Source of the DNA: JBOHWJ01 sp050736615
GTDB taxonomy: Bacteria > Desulfobacterota > Binatia > Binatales > Binataceae
Direction: 5' to 3'
DNA length: 37,482 bases
NCBI GenBank assembly: GCA_050736615.1
Contig: JBOHWL010000282.1
Span: 1 to 37,482, forward strand
A program made the translations under genes and the position numbers. Below the pieces are notes generated by a model. The model was not told the DNA's origin, did no database searches, and was given only the letters and a program-made list of their open reading frames with translations. Numbering within the stretch: position 1 is the stretch's first letter; each line of letters begins with the position of its first letter. Shown piece after piece: positions 1 through 7,787 of the stretch.

Positions 1-58
1 TGAAACCGTCGGGCACGGCTGGGTCGCCGTTTCGATCCTTGGGGAAAACCATGAGTGA
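1..58 (+). CDS. cmr4: Cmr4, type III-B CRISPR RAMP protein (3' end only)
   Basis: Only the last 18 codons lie in the window, in the frame starting at base 2, ending in TGA at 56-58. The visible tail reads ETVGHGWVAVSILGENHE. A C-terminal glycine-rich G-x-G strand of this kind is usual at the end of Cmr4, the backbone RAMP subunit that carries the target-RNA cleavage activity of the Cmr complex. The identification rests mainly on position: the stop overlaps the ATG of cmr5 by 8 bases, the normal cmr4-cmr5-cmr6 order. The fragment alone is too short to prove the family. Confidence 0.65.
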   Translation, partial: ETVGHGWVAVSILGENHE

Positions 59-533
59 CACGAGGGACCAGGCGCGCTCGTCCACTCCGAGTCCCGCGCG
101 CAACCTCGAGCAACGCCGCGCCGCCGACGCCCTGAGGGCGGTGCAAAAGCTCCGTGCCGACCGAACGTTGCCCGAAGACAAGCAGGAAAAACTGCTGCAA
201 CGTTATCACGGTTATGTTGATCGGCTGGGGCCGGCAATTCTGATGAATGGCCTCGGACAAGCCCTGGCGACTGAACTCTCCGCCGCCGGAGAGGTGCCGG
301 ACAAGCGTGAAAAAATGGCGCCTGACAGGTTCGCGCATCTTCGACTGTATGAAAATCTGCGGGATTGGCTATGCGGCGACGGCAAGATCTATCCCCCGGG
401 AGATCTGCTTGAGGCGATCGTCAAACATGGAGAAAGCAAATACCTGAGAGCGCAGCTCGAGGCGCTGGGGTGGCTCGAATGGCACAAGAAATTCTGCCGC
501 GCCTATCTACCGGCGGATAAGCAAAGTGACTAA
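51..533 (+). CDS. cmr5: Cmr5, small subunit of type III-B CRISPR complex
   Basis: Cmr5 is the small all-helical subunit of the Cmr interference complex and lines the crRNA-target duplex beside the Cmr4 backbone. The 160-residue product has the family pattern: an N-terminal helix rich in R and A (around EQRRAADALRAV), a central ILMNGLGQALA segment close to the family's 'P..I..NGLGQAL' block, and a C-terminal ALGWLEWHKKF..A helix like the usual 'FLEWLKRFA'. I chose ATG 51 over the in-frame TTG at 39 because it overlaps the cmr4 stop by 8 bases. The first 25 residues are Ser/Pro/Arg-rich and probably disordered. The gene overlaps cmr6 by 8 bases, so translation is probably coupled. Confidence 0.9.
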   Translation: MSDTRDQARSSTPSPARNLEQRRAADALRAVQKLRADRTLPEDKQEKLLQRYHGYVDRLGPAILMNGLGQALATELSAAGEVPDKREKMAPDRFAHLRLYENLRDWLCGDGKIYPPGDLLEAIVKHGESKYLRAQLEALGWLEWHKKFCRAYLPADKQSD

Positions 534-1608
534 CCCATTGCGCCCGTTGGGAGCAAACCTTGCGCGTGCCGAACTTCGGCTCGGCTCAGGCCACGCCGGC
601 CTTTGGTACGACAAATTCTTTAACCAATGGAACAACGCGTGGCAGATCGAAAATAAACTCCTGTGGATCGAAACGGTTACGCGAAACCCACTCGGCGACA
701 AGCCACTGCTGGATGAAGCCGCCGCACGCCTGATGCGGTTTTCCGAAGCGCAAGGCGGCAAGTCCGGCATCTTCGTGGCAGCCAGTCGTTTTGTAACCGG
801 CCTAGGCCGCAGCCATCCGGTGGAAAACGGCTTCGCCTGGCATCCGACGCTCGGCATGCCTTACTTACCGGGTAGTTCGATCAAGGGGATGGTCCACGCG
901 TGGGCGAAAAACTGGGCTCAACCGCGGCTGCCGGATCCTCAACTCGATGAAATCTTCGGCGGACCCGGCCAAGTGGGCCGCGTGATTCTGCTTGACGCGC
1001 TGCCAATCAAACCAGTGCAACTTGCCGCCGACATAATCACGCCTCATTGCGCGAACTGGACCCAGGCTGACCCGCCCGGCGATTGGTGTTCACCGACACC
1101 GATTCCGTTCCTGGTCATGGAGCGAGGAAATTCATTCGTGTTCGCGATCACGCCCGCATGGGCGGGCGCGGTGGAGATACTTGAGCCTGCCTGGCAATGG
1201 CTTACGGACGCGCTTCAATTCCTTGGCGGCGGAGCTAAGACCTCCGTCGGCTACGGACGTTTCGAGCTTGATCAAATGGCCACCGACGCCGCGGTGCGGC
1301 AGCTCCGCGAGAAGGACACGGCGCGCCGGAGCGAAACCGACAGACAAGAGAAGCTCAAAACACCGGAAGGCCGCTGGGCGCTCGAACTATCAGGCAAAAG
1401 TGAAAGCGACATTCTCGAGCTCGTGCGCGTTCATCTGGAGAATAAGCCGCTGACCGATCTTGTCGAACGCCGAGCCTTCGCCAAGGCGGTGGAAAATACC
1501 GGTCTGCCCGCAATTTGGGCCAAACGCGGTAAACGAGATCTTAGGACCCAAGTAGGCGAAAAGAAATGCAAAGAGCGCGCAACGTTGGTGCGCCGCGTGC
1601 TCGCGTGA
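526..1608 (+). CDS. cmr6: Cmr6, type III-B CRISPR RAMP protein
   Basis: Cmr6 is a RAMP-fold subunit that caps the 3' (distal) end of the crRNA in the Cmr complex. The 360-residue protein shows the family signatures in order: FVTGLGRSHPVENGFAWHP near residue 90, then LPGSSIKGMVHAW (the conserved 'PGSSIKG' block), GGPGQVGRV..LDA, and the glycine-rich loop LGGGAKTSVGYGRFE near 230. It starts with GTG inside the end of cmr5. Past the glycine loop there is an extra tail of about 110 mostly charged residues; I recognise no domain in it. No further cas gene follows: a hairpin repeat and the convergent queE come next, so cmr6 closes the operon. Confidence 0.93.
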   Translation: MTNPLRPLGANLARAELRLGSGHAGLWYDKFFNQWNNAWQIENKLLWIETVTRNPLGDKPLLDEAAARLMRFSEAQGGKSGIFVAASRFVTGLGRSHPVENGFAWHPTLGMPYLPGSSIKGMVHAWAKNWAQPRLPDPQLDEIFGGPGQVGRVILLDALPIKPVQLAADIITPHCANWTQADPPGDWCSPTPIPFLVMERGNSFVFAITPAWAGAVEILEPAWQWLTDALQFLGGGAKTSVGYGRFELDQMATDAAVRQLREKDTARRSETDRQEKLKTPEGRWALELSGKSESDILELVRVHLENKPLTDLVERRAFAKAVENTGLPAIWAKRGKRDLRTQVGEKKCKERATLVRRVLA

Positions 1609-1669
1609 GAGGACTCGTACGCTTGATCACCGAACCACCGTCTTTTCTAAAATGAGGGTGCGCGCTTGT

Positions 1670-1819
1670 CTGGAGAACTTCGGCCCAAGCATAGTTCTGT
1701 CATTCCGAGCGCAGCGAGGAATCCCGGGTCCTTTTGCTGTTCTTGAGTTTTTCTTCGGGATTCCTCACTTCGCAGTCTCCGTTCGGAATGACAAATGGGC
1801 TTGTGCAGAGCTTCCCTAG
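1670..1819. repeat. Family 1 hairpin repeat (MITE-like), copy 1
   Basis: An imperfect inverted repeat of about 150 bases. The inner arms are TGTCATTCCGAGC (1699 onward) and GTTCGGAATGACA (ending 1792), with matching GGAATCCCGG/CGGGATTCC steps inside. The outer ends are a degenerate terminal repeat, CTGGAGAAC on the left and GAGCTTCCCTAG on the right. It lies between convergent cmr6 and queE, where its RNA hairpin could also act as a bidirectional terminator. Related copies are at 13529, 24649, 29632 and 35353. Confidence 0.85.
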
Positions 1820-1879
1820 GATTTGAATTGCTGCCACCCCAGCAGCCATGAGACCAAGAGCTGGGCGAGGTATCAGCGT

Positions 1880-2548
1880 CTAGACTCCGCGGGTGGTGGG
1901 CGGCCAGATGTATTTGTGCATCTGTAACTGCATGCGCACCGGCAAACGGTCCTGAAGAATCCAATTTGCCAGCGCCACCGGTTCGAGCTGGCCGAAGACC
2001 GGACTCATCAGCACCGCATTGACGCGCGATGACAAGCGCTCGCGCGCGATCACCGCTCGGGCCCATTCGTAATCTCTCCGATCGCTCAGCACGAATTTCA
2101 CTTCGTCGCGCGCGCCCAGATGGGCGAGATTGCTCCATCGATTGCGCACGCATTCGCCGCTGCCGGGACATTTTAGATCCACAATGCGAATGACCCGCGG
2201 ATCGACGCCGCTAATGTCGCGTTCGCCCGAAGTTTCGAGCATCACGGTGTGGCCAACCTCCAACAGCGCGCTCATCAAGGCGTACACGCCTTTTTGCAAA
2301 AGCGGCTCGCCGCCGGTGATTTCAACCAGTTCACAACGATAGCCGGCCACCGCCGCGATAACCGCCGTCACCGGCATTTGTCCGCCTTCATGGAAGGCGT
2401 ACGCGGTATCACACCAGCGGCAGCGCAGATTGCATCCGGTCAGGCGTACGAACACACACGGTCGGCCGCACCAGGTCGATTCACCCTGCACGCTATAAAA
2501 GATTTCATTCACGCGAACGCGCGGCGGATTGTTTTCAGCCAAGTTCAT
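1880..2548 (-). CDS. queE: 7-carboxy-7-deazaguanine synthase QueE
   Basis: QueE is a radical-SAM enzyme that converts 6-carboxytetrahydropterin to 7-carboxy-7-deazaguanine in the queuosine/7-deazapurine pathway. The 222-residue protein begins VNEIFYSVQGESTWCGRP, followed by the [4Fe-4S] cluster motif C-x3-C-x2-C (CNLRCRWC, C39/C43/C46) and the SAM-binding EITGGEP block near residue 77. The C-terminal QLQMHKYIW is also typical. I start at ATG 2548 rather than the longer frame to 2704, because homology begins at once and the extra residues would lie inside larC. This start overlaps the larC stop by 14 bases, so the two are probably co-transcribed. No queC, queD or queF is in view. Confidence 0.95.
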   Translation of the reverse strand: MNLAENNPPRVRVNEIFYSVQGESTWCGRPCVFVRLTGCNLRCRWCDTAYAFHEGGQMPVTAVIAAVAGYRCELVEITGGEPLLQKGVYALMSALLEVGHTVMLETSGERDISGVDPRVIRIVDLKCPGSGECVRNRWSNLAHLGARDEVKFVLSDRRDYEWARAVIARERLSSRVNAVLMSPVFGQLEPVALANWILQDRLPVRMQLQMHKYIWPPTTRGV

Positions 2549-3707
2549 GACGCGCCGCGGCCTGCGCCGCTTCCATGACCAATTTGAGCGGGACTTTGTG
2601 CTCGAGCGCCAGGCGGCGGCAATCCTCGTATTCGGGCGCGAGCGACGACGGCGCGGCGGGGTTGCCGGAAAGCTTGACGCGGACCATGCCATAACGGGTA
2701 ACAACTTCGATGATGCGCCGTTCGAGCTTGAGCCGCGCCACCGGATAAAAGCGGATGCCGATGGTGCTGGTTTCCTCGAACAGGATTGCGGCTAAGCGCT
2801 CACGCGCGGCCGGCTCGGCCAGCACGCTGACAATTACGCCCGGCCGCCCTTTTTTCATGATCGTGGGCGTCAGGGTGACGTCGCGCGCACCGGCGGCGAA
2901 CAAGCGCTCGCTCGCATAATCGAAAATCTGCGGATTGAGGTCGTCGACGTTAGCGGCAATTTCGACCATCTCGTCGCTGGCGAAGGCACGATGCTCGCGG
3001 CCCACGATCAGCCGTAACAGGTTGGGCCGGTCGCTGAGTTCGCGGCTTCCGGCCCCATAGCCGATCGCGTCGCTGGTGAAGGTGAAATCGGCGGGCAGCG
3101 GACGTGCCATCGTGCGCACGATCGCGGCACCGGTCGGCGTGACCATTTCGGCGCCGCCATCATTGAGGCGCACTGGAAAACCGGCCAGCAGTTGGGCTGT
3201 GGCGGGCGCCGGCACGGGAATCACGCCATGTTGAGAGTGGGCAAACCCGGTTCCCATCGGCAGCGCCGAGACGACGATGTCGCCGATTTCGAATTGTTCA
3301 AATCCCCATGCGGCGGCAACCACGTCGATAATCGAATCGACCGCGCCGACCTCATGAAAGTGCACACGGTCGGGGGTGGTGTGATGGACTTTGGCTTCAG
3401 CCGCCGCGAGCGTGGTAAAAATCGCGACGGCGTCGCGAGTCACGCGCGCGCCCAGTCCGGCGCCCTCAATCATGCCACGAATTTCCCCCAGATGGCGCTC
3501 AGGTTGATGCTCGCCGACTTCGACGTCAAATTTGATCGCGGCAATGCCGCTTAAGGTTTTGCGTCGCAGCGCAAGTTTATAACCACCCAGGCCCAGCCCG
3601 GCGGCAACGCGTTCCAGCGCGCCAAAATCCGCGCCAGCGTCGAGCAGCGCGCCGACGATCATGTCGCCGCTGAGGCCTGAGAAGGCGTCAAGGTATGCGG
3701 TCTTCAT
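2535..3707 (-). CDS. larC: LarC, nickel insertion protein for the Ni-pincer cofactor
   Basis: LarC inserts nickel into the pyridinium bis-thiocarboxylate mononucleotide made by LarB and LarE. This completes the nickel-pincer cofactor of lactate racemase and related enzymes. The 390-residue length and the motifs fit: N-terminal AYLDAFSGLSGDMIVGALLDAGAD, then VHFHEVGAVDSIIDVV near residue 120, MVTPTGAA near 190, and the C-terminal IAANVDDLNPQ and IMKKGRPG blocks. LarB, LarE and LarA are not nearby, so the client enzyme cannot be named; LarC homologues are often found apart from lactate racemase. It diverges from the dksA-like gene and overlaps queE downstream. Confidence 0.95.
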   Translation of the reverse strand: MKTAYLDAFSGLSGDMIVGALLDAGADFGALERVAAGLGLGGYKLALRRKTLSGIAAIKFDVEVGEHQPERHLGEIRGMIEGAGLGARVTRDAVAIFTTLAAAEAKVHHTTPDRVHFHEVGAVDSIIDVVAAAWGFEQFEIGDIVVSALPMGTGFAHSQHGVIPVPAPATAQLLAGFPVRLNDGGAEMVTPTGAAIVRTMARPLPADFTFTSDAIGYGAGSRELSDRPNLLRLIVGREHRAFASDEMVEIAANVDDLNPQIFDYASERLFAAGARDVTLTPTIMKKGRPGVIVSVLAEPAARERLAAILFEETSTIGIRFYPVARLKLERRIIEVVTRYGMVRVKLSGNPAAPSSLAPEYEDCRRLALEHKVPLKLVMEAAQAAARHELG

Positions 3708-3776
3708 AGATTAAGCTTTACATAGCAGCACGTCATAACTAGAATCAAAACGCTGACTTTCCGGTCATTTCATGTT

Positions 3777-4133
3777 ATGCGGCAACGGGAGCTGAAGCTA
3801 TTCAGGCGTGTGCTGGAAGAGCGCCAACGTGAGATTCTGGCCGAGGCGGAACGCGCCCTCGACTCGATGAACCACAAGAGCGAGGACAGCTACGCCGACC
3901 CGACCGACCGCGCCACTTTGGAATCCGACCGCAATTTTATCCTGCGGATGCGCGATCGCGAACGCAAGCTACTGACCAAAATCAACGAAGCCTTCACCCG
4001 GATCGAGAGCGGCAGCTATGGACGCTGCGAGGAATGCGGTGACGAAATCGGTCTCGAGCGGCTAAAGGCGCGCCCGGTCACCACCCTCTGTATCAATTGC
4101 AAATCGGCGCAAGAGGCGCGCGAACGCCATTAA
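3777..4133 (+). CDS. dksA: DksA/TraR-family RNA polymerase-binding zinc-finger protein
   Basis: A 118-residue protein with a coiled-coil N-terminal half and a four-cysteine zinc finger (C84, C87, C105, C108: CEEC...CINC). The coiled-coil tip carries DPTDRA (41-46), matching the D-x-x-D-x-A motif with which DksA acts in the RNA polymerase secondary channel. Family members work with ppGpp to adjust transcription of rRNA and amino-acid genes. It is shorter than E. coli DksA (151) but normal for the deltaproteobacterial/RNA polymerase-binding DksA class. It is transcribed alone, divergent from larC, and lies 132 bases before galU. Confidence 0.92.
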   Translation: MRQRELKLFRRVLEERQREILAEAERALDSMNHKSEDSYADPTDRATLESDRNFILRMRDRERKLLTKINEAFTRIESGSYGRCEECGDEIGLERLKARPVTTLCINCKSAQEARERH

Positions 4134-4265
4134 AGGCGTGCATTTTCCTCCGCGTTGGGCGAACGCTAGGATTAACCCTATCGATTTCGCGTCGCTTGGC
4201 GCATCGCGGCGTATCACAAGCTGTTGCCAAGTGGGCGCGCGCTGGTGTGGGGAAAACCCGTTCAT

Positions 4266-5138
4266 ATGAAAGTTCGTAAAGCCGTGATTGTGGCCGCCGG
4301 CCTGGGCACCCGGATGCTGCCGGCGTCAAAAATTATCCCTAAGGAACTTCTGCCAATCGTCGACCGTCCGGCCATCCAAGTCGTGGTCGAGGAGGCGGTC
4401 GCTTCGGGCATCGAGGAAATCATCCTGGTGCTCAGTCCCGGCCGGACGCTCGCGCGCGATCACTTTAGTCCCGCGGCCGAACTCGAAGAGCATCTGGAGC
4501 GGCGCGGCAAGCACGAACTGCTCCAGATGATTCGGCGGACCGATAACCTGGCGCGTTTCTCGATAGCCGAGCAGCGCGAGCCGCTGGGACTGGGGCATGC
4601 GGTGCTGCAGGCGCGAGAGGCGGTCGGGCAGGAGCCTTTCGCGGTATTTTATCCCGACGATATTGTCGATGCGGAGCGGCCGCTGTTAGCCCAGGTGATT
4701 GAAGTTGCCCAGCGGATGAACGGGCCGGTGGTCTCCTTGATGCGGGTGGCGCGTGAGGACACCCCCAAGTATGGCATCGTCGCGGCGCGTCAGCTTGACG
4801 GCAGGATTTACCAGTTGACCGGGATGGTCGAAAAGCCGGCAGTTGAGCAGGCGCCGAGCGATCTCGCGATTATCGGCCGGCATGTATTGGTGCCCGAGAT
4901 TTTCGACTTGCTCGAACAGACCGCGCCGGGCGCGGGTGGGGAAATTCAGTTAACTGACGCGCTGCTCGAGCTCAGCCGGCAGCGCAAGCTGTACGGCTAC
5001 GAGATAGAAGGAACGCGTTACGATGTCGGCGACCGCGCCGGCTTTATCGCGGCGCAAATCGGCTTCGGCTTGAAACGGCCGGAATTGGCTGATAGTTTGC
5101 GCGCCTATCTGAAGACGCTTGGCGATAAAGTAAGATAG
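4266..5138 (+). CDS. galU: UTP-glucose-1-phosphate uridylyltransferase
   Basis: GalU makes UDP-glucose from UTP and glucose-1-phosphate, feeding cell-envelope polysaccharide synthesis. The 290-residue product opens with KAVIVAAGLGTRMLPASK and IPKELLPIVDRP, the nucleotide-binding loop of the family. It continues with FYPDDIVDA near residue 130 (the usual 'D-D' metal site), KYGIVAAR, MVEKP, and GEIQLTDAL near 235. I start at ATG 4266 because the homology begins at its second residue; an in-frame ATG at 4224 would add 14 unconserved residues. It ends 7 bases before tRNA-Ala. Confidence 0.96.
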   Translation: MKVRKAVIVAAGLGTRMLPASKIIPKELLPIVDRPAIQVVVEEAVASGIEEIILVLSPGRTLARDHFSPAAELEEHLERRGKHELLQMIRRTDNLARFSIAEQREPLGLGHAVLQAREAVGQEPFAVFYPDDIVDAERPLLAQVIEVAQRMNGPVVSLMRVAREDTPKYGIVAARQLDGRIYQLTGMVEKPAVEQAPSDLAIIGRHVLVPEIFDLLEQTAPGAGGEIQLTDALLELSRQRKLYGYEIEGTRYDVGDRAGFIAAQIGFGLKRPELADSLRAYLKTLGDKVR

Positions 5139-5145
5139 CGCCGGT

Positions 5146-5221
5146 GGGGCAGTAGCTCAGCTGGGAGAGCACTACGTTCGCAACGTAGGGGTCGAGGGTT
5201 CAAATCCCTTCTGCTCCACCA
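5146..5221 (+). tRNA. tRNA-Ala (anticodon CGC)
   Basis: A complete cloverleaf. The acceptor stem GGGGCAG pairs with CTGCTCC. The anticodon stem CTACG/CGTAG encloses the loop TTCGCAA, giving anticodon CGC at 5179-5181, which reads codon GCG. The T-arm is GAGGG/CCCTT around TTCAAAT. The third acceptor pair is G-U, the alanine identity element. Discriminator A is followed by a genomically encoded CCA at 5219-5221. It follows galU by 7 bases. Confidence 0.97.
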
Positions 5222-5257
5222 AATTTCCTATGTAAATTAAAGAGTTTGTTGGACCGG

Positions 5258-5275
5258 TTGCCCTTCGGAGGGCAA
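5258..5275 (+). terminator. Possible hairpin terminator after tRNA-Ala
   Basis: TTGCCCT and AGGGCAA form a 7-bp stem closed by a UUCG-like loop (TCGG), 37 bases after the tRNA. Only a short A/T stretch follows, so it is either a weak intrinsic terminator or simply a stable tRNA 3' trailer hairpin. Confidence 0.4.
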
Positions 5276-5558
5276 AACTGCGCCGATTCGGGGCCGTGAG
5301 AGTCGATTTTCGACGACTCCAAGACGTCCGCCGCGTCGGCGCGGATGAACCCCCCCGTAGTGCCGTCGAAGTGCCGCATCAGCGACCCCGGTCTGCTCCG
5401 AAAGCCGATGCGAGGTTCACGCCGCGAGTAGGCCGTCGAAACGTAGGTGCCCTTTGTCGCGCATAGGCCGCTTGCCCTACCCATCTGCCACACTCGGTGC
5501 TCGGCCGCCGGTGTTGAGACCCATGGTTGCAACGAGTGGCTGATTGCCGAAGGTCTTC

Positions 5559-5718
5559 TAGCAGGGTGTTGATAAATCACAGCCCGCACCCCCTCTCTTT
5601 CTCCCTCGCAAAAAGAGCGGGGGGAGAAGATTGAGGGAAGAAGCCATTTTTTCTCCAGGGTGTTGAGGCCGGTCAGGCGTCCAATTGTGATGATCGTGCC
5701 TTTTTCAACATCCTGTTA
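5559..5718. repeat. Family 2 inverted-repeat element (MITE-like), complete copy
   Basis: The ends are near-perfect inverted repeats: TAGCAGGGTGTTGATAAA (5559-5576) and TTTTTCAACATCCTGTTA (5701-5718) pair at about 15 of 18 positions. The interior holds a second CAGGGTGTTGAGG (5656). The segment 5656-5715 is repeated, imperfectly and in the same orientation, at 24880-24940. No open reading frame is inside, so if mobile it would depend on a transposase elsewhere. Confidence 0.7.
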
Positions 5719-5773
5719 ACCCGCCGGCCGCACACGGAGCGGCATCGAAATTGGTGAGCACAACAAGGACGCA

Positions 5774-5791
5774 TCGGACTAAAGTCCGATA
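5774..5791. promoter_or_regulatory. Palindromic DosR-like operator, site A
   Basis: ATCGGACTAAAGTCCGAT is a perfect palindrome with 8-bp arms around a central AA. It is the best of six related sites in the accessory region (others at 8695, 11407, 14728, 14790, 18823). It lies 346 bases before the remnant membrane gene at 6138 and has no obvious intact target nearby. Confidence 0.6.
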
Positions 5792-6137
5792 GCGCTCGGC
5801 TCAGCCTGGTGAAACCATGCTGATTGCAAATGCTCACTGCAAATGAAATTGGTTGGCGAAGGGTTGCAACGGATCTTAAGTGGGGGCTCCACGCTTGCGA
5901 GAATAAGCTTTAAATACGAGCTATGGAACGAAACCATGGGAAAAAAATCACGCCAATCAGGCCACGATCGCTGCTCACTACACTCAATGGCACGGTGCTG
6001 CATTTCGGCGTCAACCGCCGGAGACTTTACCCTGCGACCACTACTCGGAATACTGTGAGCACCCTGAATACCCACTCAGACGGTTAGCCCAATGAGGCTT
6101 TTCGTCTCCCACGCAGTGCCCTGCAGTGCTGGACGCG

Positions 6138-6506
6138 ATGAGCACCATGCCAGAACCTTCTGGTCAGCAAGGACTTGCGGCTCCGCGAGGGGCGGCAGTT
6201 GCCGGTGTAATCTTCTCGATCCTGATGATCGTTGGTTTAGGATTCGTCAGATATGCGGTTCCCGCTGATGTCAGAATGCCCGGTTGGTTTATGTTTTCGA
6301 CCTGCACTATCGGATTGCGGACGGCGATTATTCCGCGATGGATCGCGGCTATTGGTTACGCCTGTGCCTTGTTGCTGGTGTTAGTGATTGCGAGTTGGAA
6401 GTGGATCACGTTCGTTTTTCCGGCTTGGATGCTGCTGCTCAGCATTTACATATTGTTGAGCGAGTTTCGTTCGCGACTCCCAGTCACGGCCGAAGCCGGT
6501 CGGTAG
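6138..6506 (+). pseudogene. Membrane protein with a large internal deletion
   Basis: The frame encodes about 122 residues (a GTG at 6126 could extend it by 4). The start (RGAAVAGVIFSILMIVGL..RYAVPAD) and the end (FMFSTCTIGLRTAIIPRW..GYACALLL...FPAWMLLLSIYILL) look like the two ends of a known family of polytopic inner-membrane proteins of about 220 residues (DUF4386-like). They are joined directly at VRMPGWFMFS, so about 100 central residues are missing while the frame stays open. This is recalled from family appearance, not computed. Three hydrophobic segments remain. It is either a decaying gene or a shortened but expressed one; function unknown. Confidence 0.5.
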
Positions 6507-6552
6507 CGATCTTTGAGGCGGCCCAAGGATTCATACGCCGGAACCAGCGGGA

Positions 6553-6946
6553 ATGGCAGATCCGAGACTCCGCCGCACGGTGCTTGACAGTTCAACGGAA
6601 CTCGCTGTCGCACGCACACGGGCATCGTACGAAAGGACGATGATGTCGTGGATCAGAACAGCAACTTCGCTGATCACCTTTGGCTTTAGCATCTACAAAT
6701 TCTTTCAAATCGAAACACCACCACGGACACACGCCACCCGCCTTAATCGGACCGCGCGGTTTCGCGCTTATACTGGTGAGCATAGGGCTCATCTCACTGC
6801 CATTGGCGACGCGCGAATATCGCCACAATATTCGCGCGCTCGGAGAGCAATACACCGGAAATCAACGTTCACTGGCTGTGCTGCTTGCCGGGCTCATTTC
6901 GATTCTTGGTCTCGTTGCTCTATTCGCGGTGATTTTCCGGCAATAG
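6553..6946 (+). pseudogene. DUF202 inner-membrane protein, frameshifted
   Basis: Read in one frame from ATG 6553, the product begins ELAVARTRASYERTMMSWIR..TSLITFGFSIYKFF, the hallmark N-terminal half of DUF202 (YidH-type) membrane proteins. The second half, PRGFALILVSIGLISLPLA..EYRH...LLAGLISILGLVALFAVIF, lies in the next frame and ends at 6946. The join needs one surplus base near 6715-6730, in the run around 'acaccaccacgg'. The sum, about 130 residues and three membrane helices, is normal for the family. It is either a recent pseudogene or a sequence error. DUF202 proteins have no settled function. Confidence 0.75.
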
Positions 6947-7066
6947 CATCAACTGACACGATGAAGTGCTCAGACCTATTGGTCTTGCTCGAATCGGGAA
7001 TTGATTCGAACGATCCGTTGGCGGTCCGCTGCAAATTAATGCAAGGCGGGAAAGTGAAGAGATGCG

Positions 7067-7756
7067 ATGCGGATGATACAGCTTAAATTTGCCTTCATCC
7101 TAGTCTCGTTATTGGTCGTGGGGAATACGCGAATCTTCGCGGCTCCAAGTGCGGATGCTCCAGCGATGAGCCCGGCCGCTGCGATAACGCGATTGATGAA
7201 AGGGAATGCGCGTTTCCAAAGCAACAAAAATGGCCATCGGGTTCCTTACTCGAAAGAGCGAGAGAAGCTTGCCAGGGGCCAGTCACCGTTCGCGATCATT
7301 CTTTCGTGCTCCGACTCGCGAGTGCCGCCGGAGTTGATTTTCGACCAGGGGCTTGGCGATCTGTTCGTCGTGCGCATCGCCGGCAACACGGTCACTCGCG
7401 CTGGCCTCGAGAGTATCGACTATGCGGTGGCGCACCTGGGCACCAACCTGATCATGGTGTTAGGGCATGATAGCTGCGGGGCCGTAAAGGGCGCGGTCAG
7501 CGAGTGTTCGGGCAACCGCGATACGGCACTGCCGGAAATCTTTGCCAATATCTGCCCCGCGGTCGAGCAGGCGCGCAAAAACAAGGGCGGCGACCTCGAA
7601 TCCAGTGCCATCAACCTTAACGTGGTCGAGCAGGTGAAGATTCTCAAGCGATCGCCGCTGTTCAAGAACCGCATTGCCGACGGCAGCCTCAGGATCGTTG
7701 GTGCCCGCTACAACCTACCGACTGGCAAGGTTGAGCTTCTCGACGTCGGCCACTGA
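7067..7756 (+). CDS. Beta-carbonic anhydrase, exported
   Basis: It catalyses reversible hydration of CO2. The zinc ligands of the beta class are present: C81 in CSDSRVPPE (with the D83/R85 dyad), and H134 and C137 in GHDSCGAVKGA. The 229-residue protein has a hydrophobic N-terminal signal peptide (residues about 5-25, likely cleaved after IFAA), so it should act in the periplasm, unlike the usual cytoplasmic beta enzymes. ATG 7067 and ATG 7073 are both possible starts. It follows the broken DUF202 gene and converges with the DUF4410 lipoprotein. Confidence 0.95.
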   Translation: MRMIQLKFAFILVSLLVVGNTRIFAAPSADAPAMSPAAAITRLMKGNARFQSNKNGHRVPYSKEREKLARGQSPFAIILSCSDSRVPPELIFDQGLGDLFVVRIAGNTVTRAGLESIDYAVAHLGTNLIMVLGHDSCGAVKGAVSECSGNRDTALPEIFANICPAVEQARKNKGGDLESSAINLNVVEQVKILKRSPLFKNRIADGSLRIVGARYNLPTGKVELLDVGH

Positions 7757-7787
7757 ACGTTCCAGGATCCAACGCGAAGAACGGCGA

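Larger units (their letters stand above)
5222..6137. other. Long non-coding stretch after tRNA-Ala with repeat and palindrome
   Basis: I see no convincing gene here. A minus-strand open frame across 5200-5589 overlaps the tRNA and is not recognisable. The stretch holds a hairpin (5258), a 160-bp inverted-repeat element (5559-5718), a perfect palindromic operator-like site (5774-5791) and short open frames of 40-55 codons around 5920-6090 that I cannot assign. It looks like the decayed left end of an accessory region. Confidence 0.5.

Noticed and set aside
5146..5221. tRNA-Ala 3' end as a phage or ICE attachment site
   Set aside because: I found no second copy of the tRNA 3' end in the window and no integrase gene next to it. 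The island idea rests only on the family 2 repeats and gene content.
5200..5589. Minus-strand 129-codon frame after the tRNA
   Set aside because: It overlaps the tRNA gene and the repeat element and resembles no protein family that I recognise.
6972..6985. Palindrome AGACCTATTGGTCT upstream of the carbonic anhydrase
   Set aside because: It looks like the DosR-like sites, but the two arms are two bases further apart, so it was not counted.
6961..7086. A 41-codon frame (MKCSDLLVLLESGIDSNDPL...) before the carbonic anhydrase
   Set aside because: Short, overlaps the carbonic anhydrase start, and is not recognisable as any family.
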